From Candidatus Competibacteraceae bacterium (GTDB taxonomy: Bacteria; Pseudomonadota; Gammaproteobacteria; Competibacterales; Competibacteraceae): DNA of 6,699 nucleotides. The notes under the pieces are model-generated. The model saw nothing but the letters and a program-made list of their open reading frames with translations, was not told where the DNA came from and searched no databases. The stretch is taken from positions 1 through 6,699 of the forward strand of contig JAAUQA010000183.1 of NCBI GenBank assembly GCA_012032855.1, written 5' to 3'. This document shows, piece by piece, positions 1-6,243 of the stretch; position 1 is the stretch's first letter; each line of letters begins with the position of its first letter. Both the position numbers and the translations under genes were made by a program.

Positions 1-1
1 G

Positions 2-1078
2 GATAAATACCGCGAGGTCGTGGCCATCTTTACCCGCATGTTGGATAACGTGGTTGAGATCAATGGATTACCGCTGGAACAGCAACGCCGGGAAATTCTC
101 AATAAACGCCGCCACGGCATGGGGTATTTGGGTCTGGGCTCCACGCTCACCCTGTTGGGTATGAAATACGGCTCGCCGGAATCTTTAGACTTCACCGAAC
201 AAGTCACTCGTGAAATGGCTTTGAGCGGCTGGCGGATGGCCTTGTCCCTGGCAGAAGAAAAGGGGCCGGCACCGATCATGGAGCAGGACTTCACGGTCAC
301 CACCGAGATGCTCGACAAACGGCCCGAAATGGTACGAGACGGTCTGCAAGCCGGGGACACGATCAAGGGCAAGGTGCTACATGCCCGTTATAGCCGCTAT
401 ATGCAACGCATCGCCGAGCGCGATTCGGCGCTGGTCGAAAAGTTGGCGGAGCACGGGGCGCGCTTCACCCATCACAGTTCCATCGCGCCGACCGGCACCA
501 TCTCGCTATCCTTGGCCAACAACGCCAGCAACGGGATTGAACCGAGTTTTGCTCATCATTACTACCGCAATGTGATCCGTGAAGGGAAAAAGTCCAAGGA
601 GAAAATGGGCGTGTTCTCCTTCGAGCTGCTGGCCTATCGGGATTTAGTTAATCCGGAGGCGCTGCCGTTTTCCGATGATCCCGAAGAACAGTTACCGGAT
701 TATTTCATCACTGCCGACGATGTCAGTCCTAAACAACACGTTGATATTCAGGCCGCCGCTCAACGCTGGATCGATTCTTCGATCTCCAAGACGGCCAATG
801 TACCTACCGATTTTCCTTATGAGGATTTCAAGGATATTTACCTGTACGCTTACGAAAAAGGGCTCAAGGGCTGTACCACCTTCCGCTTCAACCCGGAAGC
901 GTTCCAGGGCGTGCTGGTGAAAGAACAGGATCTGGAAAAGACCATCTATCGGTTCGCCCTGGAAGACGGCAGCGTGATAGAGGTCAAGGGTAACGAGGAA
1001 ATCGAATACGACGGCGAGGTCCATTCCGCAGCCAATTTATTTGATGCCCTGAAAGAAGGGTATTATGGGAAATTCTGA
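2..1078 (+). CDS. nrdJ: Adenosylcobalamin-dependent (class II) ribonucleotide reductase, C-terminal half, 5' truncated
   Basis: Reduces ribonucleotides to deoxyribonucleotides with a coenzyme B12 radical, so it works with or without oxygen. The frame is open from base 2, so the GTG at 20 is internal and the true start lies upstream. Visible family signatures are a GLGLG-like turn and LLGMKYGS near the window start, the SIAPTGTIS phosphate-binding stretch at 479-505 followed by NASNGIEPSF, and SSISKTANVP with the KGLKGCTTFR strand near the barrel end. The active-site Cys and the N-C-E triad would be upstream and cannot be seen. The protein ends in YYGKF without the cysteine-rich tail of single-chain NrdJ, because that part is encoded separately by the next gene. 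The stop TGA is followed at once by the ATG of nrdJb, so the two are surely one operon. This matches the NrdJa part of the split enzyme known from Pseudomonas. The product call is very secure. Confidence 0.95.
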   Translation, partial: DKYREVVAIFTRMLDNVVEINGLPLEQQRREILNKRRHGMGYLGLGSTLTLLGMKYGSPESLDFTEQVTREMALSGWRMALSLAEEKGPAPIMEQDFTVTTEMLDKRPEMVRDGLQAGDTIKGKVLHARYSRYMQRIAERDSALVEKLAEHGARFTHHSSIAPTGTISLSLANNASNGIEPSFAHHYYRNVIREGKKSKEKMGVFSFELLAYRDLVNPEALPFSDDPEEQLPDYFITADDVSPKQHVDIQAAAQRWIDSSISKTANVPTDFPYEDFKDIYLYAYEKGLKGCTTFRFNPEAFQGVLVKEQDLEKTIYRFALEDGSVIEVKGNEEIEYDGEVHSAANLFDALKEGYYGKF

Positions 1079-1771
1079 ATGAGCAGCGGGTATGCGATGA
1101 CCATCAAAATCGATCAAAAAATCACCGGGTATAACGTCGTCAAAGATGACCCCGAAGCAACGTCTATGCAACCGGACGTCGAGCACATGCATGAAAACGT
1201 GGTGCGTCCAGAAGTGTTGCAGGGGCGTACCTATAAGGTCAAAACCCCGCTATCGGACCACGCCCTATATCTGACCATCAACGACATTATTTTGAACCCC
1301 GGCACCGAGCACGAAGTGCGCCGCCCGTTCGAGATTTTCATCAATTCCAAAGCGATGGATCATTTTCAATGGATTGTGGCGTTGACCCGCATTATCTCTG
1401 CCGTATTCCGCAAAGGCGGCGATGTTACTTTTCTGGTCGAGGAGTTACGATCCGTATTCGATCCCAAAGGTGGCTATTTCAAAAAAGGTGGGAAATTCAT
1501 GCCGTCTCTGGTCGCCGAAATCGGCGATGTCATTGAATCGCATCTGCGCACCATCGGCCTGCTCGAAGCACACGGGCCGGATGAGCACCAGCGCCGATTG
1601 ATGAACGATAAACGTGCGCAGTATGAAGCCGGGGTCAAAGCGGTAGAAGCGGCAGACATCGATAGTTTTCCTGAAGGGGCGTCCCTATGCCCCAAATGTC
1701 ATACCAAAGCGGTGATCATGATGGAAGGCTGTATGACCTGCCTCAACTGCGGAGATTCCAAATGTTCATGA
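1079..1771 (+). CDS. nrdJb: NrdJb, C-terminal component of split class II ribonucleotide reductase (TSCPD domain)
   Basis: Small second chain of the B12-dependent reductase, 230 residues, about the length of Pseudomonas NrdJb. Residues 40-165 hold the TSCPD-type region, with ALYLTINDI, PFEIFINSKAMDHFQWIVALTRIISAVFR (given in part) and GGYFKKGGKFMPSLVAEIG. The tail carries six cysteines: C204/C207 and C218/C221 form a zinc-ribbon-like pair of CxxC motifs, and C224/C229 in CGDSKC is the likely redox pair that re-reduces the active site of NrdJa. The ATG at 1079 abuts the nrdJ stop, with GGGA at 1067-1070 as a plausible ribosome site, which suggests translational coupling. A second ATG at 1097 (MTIKIDQ) is an equally good protein start, so the first six residues are uncertain. 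The family assignment is secure. The role of the cysteines is inferred from the family. Confidence 0.92.
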   Translation: MSSGYAMTIKIDQKITGYNVVKDDPEATSMQPDVEHMHENVVRPEVLQGRTYKVKTPLSDHALYLTINDIILNPGTEHEVRRPFEIFINSKAMDHFQWIVALTRIISAVFRKGGDVTFLVEELRSVFDPKGGYFKKGGKFMPSLVAEIGDVIESHLRTIGLLEAHGPDEHQRRLMNDKRAQYEAGVKAVEAADIDSFPEGASLCPKCHTKAVIMMEGCMTCLNCGDSKCS

Positions 1772-1785
1772 CCCAGCTGATTGCC

Positions 1786-1893
1786 TTATCGGCTTGGGTG
1801 TTGTTATCAAGACCGTCTGCGGTAGGGATACCGCAGTCGAGCCTATAGGGATATATTTACGGCGCGTCTTGATAACGATGCCCAAGTCGGTAA
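1786..1893 (+). other. Long RNA-type stem with GNRA-capped inner hairpin (possible structured RNA or 3' UTR element)
   Basis: Bases 1786-1813 pair with 1866-1893 without a gap, giving 28 consecutive pairs. Five are wobbles (1789:1890, 1792:1887, 1799:1880, 1800:1879, 1802:1877), and all five read as G-U on the + strand. The opposite strand would have A-C mismatches. Inside lies a perfect 8-bp hairpin, CTGCGGTA (1817-1824) with TACCGCAG (1829-1836), closed by GGGA, a GNRA-type tetraloop. A short CCTATAGG palindrome at 1842-1849 and an AT-rich stretch follow. It sits 14 bases after the nrdJb stop and 8 bases before the argG stop, between convergent genes. There is no T-tract, so it is not a plain intrinsic terminator. 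It could be a nrdJ 3' UTR element, a small RNA, or a mobile miniature palindromic repeat. No flanking target duplication is evident. Confidence 0.55.
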
Positions 1894-1901
1894 ACGGTTA
1901 G

Positions 1902-3110
1902 TCAGGTGCGTCCTTTGCCGGCCGCAATCCGCATCCGCAAAGCGTTGAGCTTGATGAAACCTTCGGCGTCTTTCTGATTGTACGCTCCCGCATCGTCTTC
2001 GAAGGTTGCGATGTTGGCATCGAACAAACTGTCCTCCGATTTGCGCCCAACCACAGTCACGTTGCCCTTATAAAGTTTGAGCCGCACCGTGCCGTTGACG
2101 GGTTCTTGCGAAGCATCGATCATGGCTTGCAGCATTCTGCGTTCGGGACTCCACCAGTAGCCGTTATAAATTAAACTGGCGTAACGCGGCATCAGCTCGT
2201 CTTTCAGATGGGTGACTTCCCGATCCAAGGTGATCGACTCGATGGCCCGATGGGCACGCAGCATAATGGTGCCGCCCGGCGTTTCGTAACAACCTCGCGA
2301 TTTCATGCCCACATAGCGGTTTTCCACGATGTCGGTCCGACCGATGCCGTTTTTCCACCTAACTCATTCAGCCGCGCTAAAACCTGAGCAGGCGTCAAAG
2401 TTTCCCCATCTATGGCTACAATGTCGCCCTGGCGATAATCCAACTCAACATATCTGGGTTGGTCCGGCGCTTGTTCCGGCGGCACTGTCCACAGCCACAT
2501 GCTGTCCTCGGGCTCGGCCCAGGGGTCTTCCAAGATTCCGCCTTCATAGGAAATATGTAACAGATTGGCGTCCATTGAGTAGGGCGATTTTTGCCCTGTT
2601 TCTTTTCGATAGGAATATTGTATCGCTCGGCGTAGGCCAACAGTTTTTCCCGCGAGGTCAAATCCCACTCCCGCCACGGCGAGATAACCTTGACGTTCGG
2701 CATCAACGCGTAAGCCCCAAGCTCGAACCGCACCTGATCATCCCCTTGCCGGTGGCGCCGTGCGAGATCGCATCAGCGTTGCAACGGCGGGCAATATCTA
2801 CCATATACTTAGCGATCAGAGGGCGCGCGATAGACGTGCCTAGCAGATACTCACCTTCGTATAAGGTGTTGGCGCGGAACATGGGAAAGACAAAATCCTT
2901 TACGAATTCTTCGCTTAAATCTTCGATGAAGACGTCTTTGACCCCTAACGCCCGCGCCTTAGCGCGGGCTGGTTCCAGCTCTTCGCCTTGGCCGATGTCG
3001 GCGGTAAAAGTGATCACTTCGCAGTGGTAAGTTTCCTGCAACCACTTCAAAATGACCGAAGTGTCCAGGCCACCGGAGTACGCTAGCACGACTTTTTTGA
3101 TGTCTGACAT
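1902..3110 (-). CDS. argG: Argininosuccinate synthase, frame broken by three 1-base deletions
   Basis: Joins citrulline and aspartate with ATP to give argininosuccinate, the penultimate step of arginine synthesis in the cytosol. The N-terminus has the PP-loop AYSGGLDTS (residues 10-18) of the ATP-pyrophosphatase fold. [27 protein letters not shown] and [13 protein letters not shown] follow in order to a normal end at AAGKGRT. The pieces lie in three frames. Restoring one T near 2741 (GKG then NDQ), one T in the run 2588-2592 (GKK then [11 protein letters not shown]) and one T in the run 2350-2354 ([12 protein letters not shown]) gives a continuous protein of about 403 residues, the usual length. 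Every break is at a short homopolymer or next to one, so sequence error is more likely than a true pseudogene. The start ATG at 3110 has GAGG five bases upstream. The gene is divergent from the fusion gene and convergent with nrdJb. Confidence 0.93.
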
Positions 3111-3282
3111 GAGTGCCTCAAACTACAACTTTCGCAAAGGGTTATTTTTTCTTGGCTGAAATCACAAAAATGATCAGCTTAATGCTTTAACAGGCCAGGT
3201 CAAGCCCTGTTCTGTAGTGAGTCGATTTTGGCAAAATCAGCTTGATTCATTTCATTGATCGAACTTTCGGAGGTATAGCCCC
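3111..3282. promoter_or_regulatory. Divergent argG / fusion-gene intergenic region with a 7-1-7 inverted repeat
   Basis: This 172-base gap must hold the start signals of argG (leftward) and of the fusion gene (rightward). A perfect inverted repeat GATTTTG-G-CAAAATC lies at 3224-3238. It covers a TTGGCA (3228-3233) that could be the -35 box for the rightward gene, with a weak TTTCAT at 3250-3255. For argG, TTGACC on the minus strand (3198-3203) is a fair -35, with only a weak -10 at 3176-3181. The repeat could be an operator acting on one or both genes. No clear ARG box was found. All promoter calls here are tentative. Confidence 0.35.
3269..3274 (+). promoter_or_regulatory. Strong ribosome binding site for the fusion gene
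   Basis: GGAGGT lies eight bases before the ATG at 3283. This near-consensus site fixes the start of the MGS-amidohydrolase protein and argues that the MGS-like domain is truly its N-terminus. Confidence 0.8.
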
Positions 3283-4747
3283 ATGCTTGATGAAACTTTG
3301 GAAATGCTGGCTTTTAATTTGAAACTGGTCGGCAGAAAAACAAAAAAGAATGTGCTAGTCAGTGCCGGCAATCTTACCGATAAAGAAAAATTATTACCCG
3401 CCATCAAGAAATTACTGATTTTGGATGTCAATCTCTTCGCTACACACGGCACCAGTTTGTTTTTAAATAAACACGGCATCAGAAATCAAGAATTATTTAA
3501 AATCACTGAAAGCAAAGAACCTAACATCAAATCGTTTCTCGCCGAAGATCGATTCGATCTGGTTATTAATATTCTAGTCGGCAATAACGATTACGACGAA
3601 AAAACCGATAGCAATCTTATTCGATCACTGTGCATACAAAATGGAATACCGTTAATTACTGACCCGGACGTCACATTGCTGACCATTGATGAACTGGAGA
3701 AGAAATATAATAAAGATGTTTTTAAATACAAAATAGCCGATGAAACGACGCCCTGGGACATGCGACGGGAGTTTTTGAATATGGTCCAAAATAAGGGCGG
3801 CTTTGCTTGCTATCATGCCCACTTCGATAAAGCCTATTTAATTTCTATGGAGAATCTCAAACTTAGCCAAGTGGATATGCAGAAAAATGGGAGCTGTATA
3901 AATACCTCAAGGAAAACTATACCCATGAGGATTTAGTCGAGAGAATTTCACGCGGCGTGGAAAAATGAAACAGCAAGGAGTTACCCATTGCCGAACCCAC
4001 ATTGATGCCGATAGCACGGTAAAACTACTGCCCATTCATGCGGCGCTGGAAGTGCGCGAGAAATACCGAGACTCCATCACCCTGGAAATTGCCGTACAAC
4101 CCTTGCAAGGCGTATCCGATAAAGAATCCCGACAGTACTTTATTCAAGCCTGCGAAAAAGCCGATTTAATCGGTGGTCTACCTTCCAGAGACCGACCGAC
4201 TCCCGAGAAACATTTAGATTTCATCATGAGCTTGGCCAAAGATTTAGATAAACGCTTGGATGTGCACATTGACCAGGAAAATAATCCGGACGAGGACGAA
4301 ACCGAACTGCTTGCGCTCAAGACCATTGAACACGGCTTAGAGGGTAAAGTATCGGGTATCCATGCCATATCACTGGCGAGCAAACCTGATTATGAACAAG
4401 AACGTATCATCAAGCGGGTAAAAGGAAGCCGGCCATCAGCATCACCATTTGCCCTTCAGCGGCAGCTCAGCATGAAGCCATTACCGAATAAGGCAGCGCC
4501 TTTGCATAATTCCATTGCCCCGCTGGTTAAACTGCGCGAGCATCAGGTGCCGGTTTATTTAGGCGTGGACAATATTCACGATTTATTCATGCCGCTGGTG
4601 GATGGCGACATGTGGTTCGAAAGCCGTTTATTGATGGAGGCTTGTCGCTACTACGATTTGGACGGTGTGTCCGGCATCGCATGCGATAAAACCGGCTTTC
4701 AAGCCGATATTACAACCGTCCACCTCGCCACACCACCCGACCGATGA
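3283..4747 (+). CDS. MGS-like domain fused to cytosine-deaminase-like amidohydrolase (frame broken by small indels)
   Basis: Two domains in one chain of about 488 residues once indels are repaired. Residues 20-140 form an MGS-like domain, as in methylglyoxal synthase and the allosteric C-terminus of carbamoyl-phosphate synthase, with ATHGT (53-57), FDLVINI (91-97) and NGIPLITD. From about 155 it is an amidohydrolase of the cytosine deaminase/AtzC type: HxH at H178/H180 followed by FDKA, RTHID (238-242), VQPLQG, DVHIDQ with H329, GIHAIS with H361, and LGVDN with D430. These form a full metal site. Frame repairs are +1 A at 3883-3887, +1 A at 3961-3965, -1 G near 4424 and +1 base near 4465. The bridge 3888-3962 reads cleanly (WELYKYLKENYTHEDL), and the repaired 4424-4470 gives EAGISITICPSAA. 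The domain call is firm. The substrate is unknown, and deamination or amide hydrolysis of a ring is only inferred. The first part is visibly AT-richer than argG. The last residues overlap the repressor gene, so the C-terminus may be truncated. Confidence 0.82.
4686..4706 (-). terminator. Probable intrinsic terminator of the S24 repressor gene
   Basis: On the minus strand, three bases past the repressor stop (4710-4712), CGGCTTGAAAGCCG forms a five- to six-pair hairpin followed by GTTTTAT. This is a short but well-placed Rho-independent terminator. It lies inside the last codons of the convergent fusion gene. Confidence 0.5.
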
Positions 4748-5411
4748 TATCCAGGTACGCCAGCTCATTCTGCGGGACGATCTCTTCGGCATAGGCGCGG
4801 TTGTCGCTACTAATCCGCAATGACCCATCAAGCAAGCGTTGCAAGCGTTTTACATACAGTAATTCGCTTTGCCTCAAGATATAAATGGCGTCACTGATGA
4901 CCTGACGTTGTTGTGTATCGACCAGCAGTACATCGCCATCATGGAGGGTATCCGACATAGAATCGCCACCGGCCATTACTGCAACCACTTTTTCTATTTG
5001 CAACCCCATCTCTTTAAGCCAATCTTGCCGGAACGCTAATCGCGTTTGCGGCTGTTCTTGTTCGATAGCTGCGCCATACCCCGCCGAAACTTCGACGCTA
5101 TATAGCGGTACCAGCGCGAACTCCTCGTGCAATTTGTTACCGCTCTCCGGTGTCAGCAATGAGCTATTCCCAACCGGTTCGGTACCGAGTAATAGCCACT
5201 CCGGATTGACCGCATAGCGTTGACAAATCCGATATAAAAATTCGGCGTCAGGACATCTTTCCCCTCTTTCATAGCGCATCAGCGTGTTGCGGGCAACACC
5301 GATAGCAGCACTGAAATCATCCCGCGAGAGGCCGTTCCTCACCAAACGGATGCGTTCACCCAATCCCAAATGGGAAACATTTTTGTCAAATACCGAGTTG
5401 TTACTTGCCAT
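4710..5411 (-). CDS. XRE-family helix-turn-helix / S24 peptidase repressor (LexA/CI type)
   Basis: A 233-residue DNA-binding repressor of the self-cleaving type. Residues 15-76 form the helix-turn-helix domain, with LGERIRLVRNGLSRDDFS, VARNTLMRYERGERCPD and NPEWLLLG. A linker follows. The S24 domain runs from about 100 to the end: SAGYG with the candidate Ala110-Gly111 cleavage bond, GGDSM with nucleophile Ser151, YVKRL with general base Lys188, and the usual closing strand IIGRVVWRGGRL. All catalytic elements are intact, so RecA-stimulated autocleavage after DNA damage is plausible, as for CI-like repressors. The ATG at 5411 has no good ribosome site upstream, so a weak or leaderless start is possible. 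It faces away from the small gene at 5630 across a palindrome-rich region, which is typical of a repressor controlling itself and its divergent neighbour. It is likely part of a prophage remnant or other accessory switch. Its target is not known. Confidence 0.88.
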   Translation of the reverse strand: MASNNSVFDKNVSHLGLGERIRLVRNGLSRDDFSAAIGVARNTLMRYERGERCPDAEFLYRICQRYAVNPEWLLLGTEPVGNSSLLTPESGNKLHEEFALVPLYSVEVSAGYGAAIEQEQPQTRLAFRQDWLKEMGLQIEKVVAVMAGGDSMSDTLHDGDVLLVDTQQRQVISDAIYILRQSELLYVKRLQRLLDGSLRISSDNRAYAEEIVPQNELAYLDIIGRVVWRGGRL

Positions 5412-5465
5412 AAATAATATTAACTATCTGATTAAAATAAAAAAGAAAAATTTACAATCAAAGCA

Positions 5466-5517
5466 TTGACAACAACCCGTACGGGTTATCATGGTCTTTA
5501 AAGACAGATAATATTAT
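5466..5517. promoter_or_regulatory. Three consecutive perfect palindromes, candidate repressor operators
   Basis: Within 44 bases lie AACCCGTACGGGTT (5474-5487), GTCTTTAAAGAC (5494-5505) and ATAATATTAT (5508-5517), all perfect. The first is preceded by a consensus TTGACA at 5466-5471 and runs into TATCAT (5487-5492). That would make a rightward promoter with a short 15-base spacer and the palindrome filling the spacer. The position, about 60 bases upstream of the repressor start, suits autoregulation. The GC-rich palindrome stands out in very AT-rich surroundings. The third palindrome could easily be chance. Confidence 0.5.
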
Positions 5518-5543
5518 ACCCAATCGGACACTTTTGACAATCT

Positions 5544-5577
5544 TGATACATTATCACCAAAAAAAACGATAATTATC
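5544..5577 (+). promoter_or_regulatory. Candidate sigma-70 promoter of the small gene, with palindrome over the -10 box
   Basis: TTGATA (5544-5549) and GATAAT (5568-5573) each match five of six consensus bases, with an 18-base spacer. This predicts transcription from about 5580 and a leader of about 50 bases. The -10 box is half of the perfect palindrome GATAATTATC (5568-5577), so a protein bound there would block the promoter. GATAA half-sites recur at 5507, 5550 (reverse) and 5485 (reverse, GATAAC). Confidence 0.45.
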
Positions 5578-5617
5578 TGATTTTAATAAGAATAGCTTCA
5601 CAAAACTTAGGCGAATG

Positions 5618-5622
5618 AGGAG
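5618..5622 (+). promoter_or_regulatory. Ribosome binding site that decides the start of the small gene
   Basis: AGGAG lies seven bases before the ATG at 5630. An upstream in-frame ATG at 5615 immediately abuts this site and has no ribosome site of its own, so 5630 is preferred. Confidence 0.75.
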
Positions 5623-5629
5623 CCAAACT

Positions 5630-5944
5630 ATGACTACGTCACACCCTGATATTAAAGCTAGTCTTATCCGGGCCAGTCATGTGGCCGCACAACTGGTTCA
5701 GGATGGTTTGCGCGTCGAAGAGATCCGCATTCGCGGTCGTGCCCAACCGGCGGTACAGATACGTCCTAATCCGAACACAGGCGCTTTGAATGGTCGCCGC
5801 TATGCCTGGGGCCGCGATATTCAAGGTCCGTTCGAACGGTATGCCGCCCTGCTGGATGGCGTGCAAGTACAGTGGGAGATCCGCCGCAATCAGTTAGTGC
5901 GTTTCGCCACCCTGCCCTTTAGAGAGGCGTTAAATGACACTTGA
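5630..5944 (+). CDS. Small protein of unknown function, divergent from the S24 repressor
   Basis: A 104-residue soluble protein, starting MTTSHPDIKASLIRAS at the ATG served by AGGAG. I do not recognise a characterised family. It begins with a probable amphipathic helix (IKASLIRASHVAAQLVQDG), then a strand-like basic stretch (VEEIRIRGRAQPAVQIRP). The second half is rich in aromatic and charged residues (NGRRYAWGRDIQG, RYAALLDGVQVQWEIRR). It has no signal peptide, membrane segment, cysteine or helix-turn-helix. Small proteins of this general look occur beside phage-type repressors, but that is an impression. Its position, reading away from the S24 repressor across shared candidate operators, suggests it is the gene switched on when the repressor is lost. 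The good ribosome site and normal codon use argue that it is real. Confidence 0.72.
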   Translation: MTTSHPDIKASLIRASHVAAQLVQDGLRVEEIRIRGRAQPAVQIRPNPNTGALNGRRYAWGRDIQGPFERYAALLDGVQVQWEIRRNQLVRFATLPFREALNDT

Positions 5945-6243
5945 TCCCGTTAGGTGCCCTGCCGTCACTGAAAGCCTGTAACGCCATTGACACTAAAACA
6001 ATGTACAATGGCAACAAAAGCGCGCTGTCATCAATTGTAGGAAAAACACAAAAATAACCGAGCTGATTAGGCCCGTTCCAACCATAAAAACCGTTATTAT
6101 CCTGAATAGTTACATCATAGCAGTTTAGTGTGTTTGCTCTAAACAAGATTATTAGAATAATCCCAGTATAACTCCATTGTTAAAATACTGATTTTAATGG
6201 GTTCCCCCGTATAATAGCGAGATAGCATAAAAGGCATGATACA
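5945..6243. other. Gene-free stretch before the phasin gene
   Basis: About 300 AT-rich bases with no convincing gene on either strand. It holds a 7-bp inverted repeat GCCATTG (5983-5989) / CAATGGC (6006-6012) with a 16-base loop and no T-tract, and near its right end the phasin promoter. The reverse-strand reading frame 5919-6146 has only a TTG start and no recognisable domain. It may represent decayed DNA between the accessory pair and the phasin gene. Confidence 0.5.
6188..6215 (+). promoter_or_regulatory. Candidate promoter of the phasin gene
   Basis: A perfect TATAAT at 6210-6215 lies about 30 bases before the phasin ATG. The best -35 is only CTGATT at 6188-6193 (16-base spacer, three of six matches), so the promoter may need an activator. 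AAGG at 6231-6234 serves as ribosome site, nine bases before ATG 6244. Confidence 0.5.

Noticed and set aside
692..1024. 110-codon reverse-strand reading frame inside nrdJ
   Set aside because: It is wholly antisense to a well-conserved reductase region and has no recognisable domain; it is a shadow of the real gene.
2329..3030. 233-codon forward reading frame across argG
   Set aside because: It is antisense to argG, rich in Pro/Arg/Ser, with no domain. It stays open only because of the opposite-strand codon pattern.
3111..3282. ARG box (arginine repressor operator) upstream of argG
   Set aside because: TGATTCATTTCATTGATC at about 3243-3260 is AT-rich but does not give the TGAAT/ATTCA inverted half-sites of the consensus.
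5412..5629. Classical LexA box (CTGT-N8-ACAG) in the control region
   Set aside because: No such spacing was found; the palindromes present are of other types.
5949..5955. GTTAGGT resembling the core of an integron attC site after the small gene
   Set aside because: No partner RYYYAAC site at suitable distance and no imperfect palindrome between them, so it is a chance 7-mer.
5983..6012. Inverted repeat GCCATTG/CAATGGC as a terminator of the small gene
   Set aside because: The loop is 16 bases long, the stem only 7 pairs and no T-tract follows.
5919..6146. 75-codon reverse-strand frame with a hydrophobic segment in the gap before the phasin gene
   Set aside because: It begins only with TTG, has no ribosome site, overlaps the end of the small gene and matches no family I recognise. 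It could be a remnant but cannot be supported.
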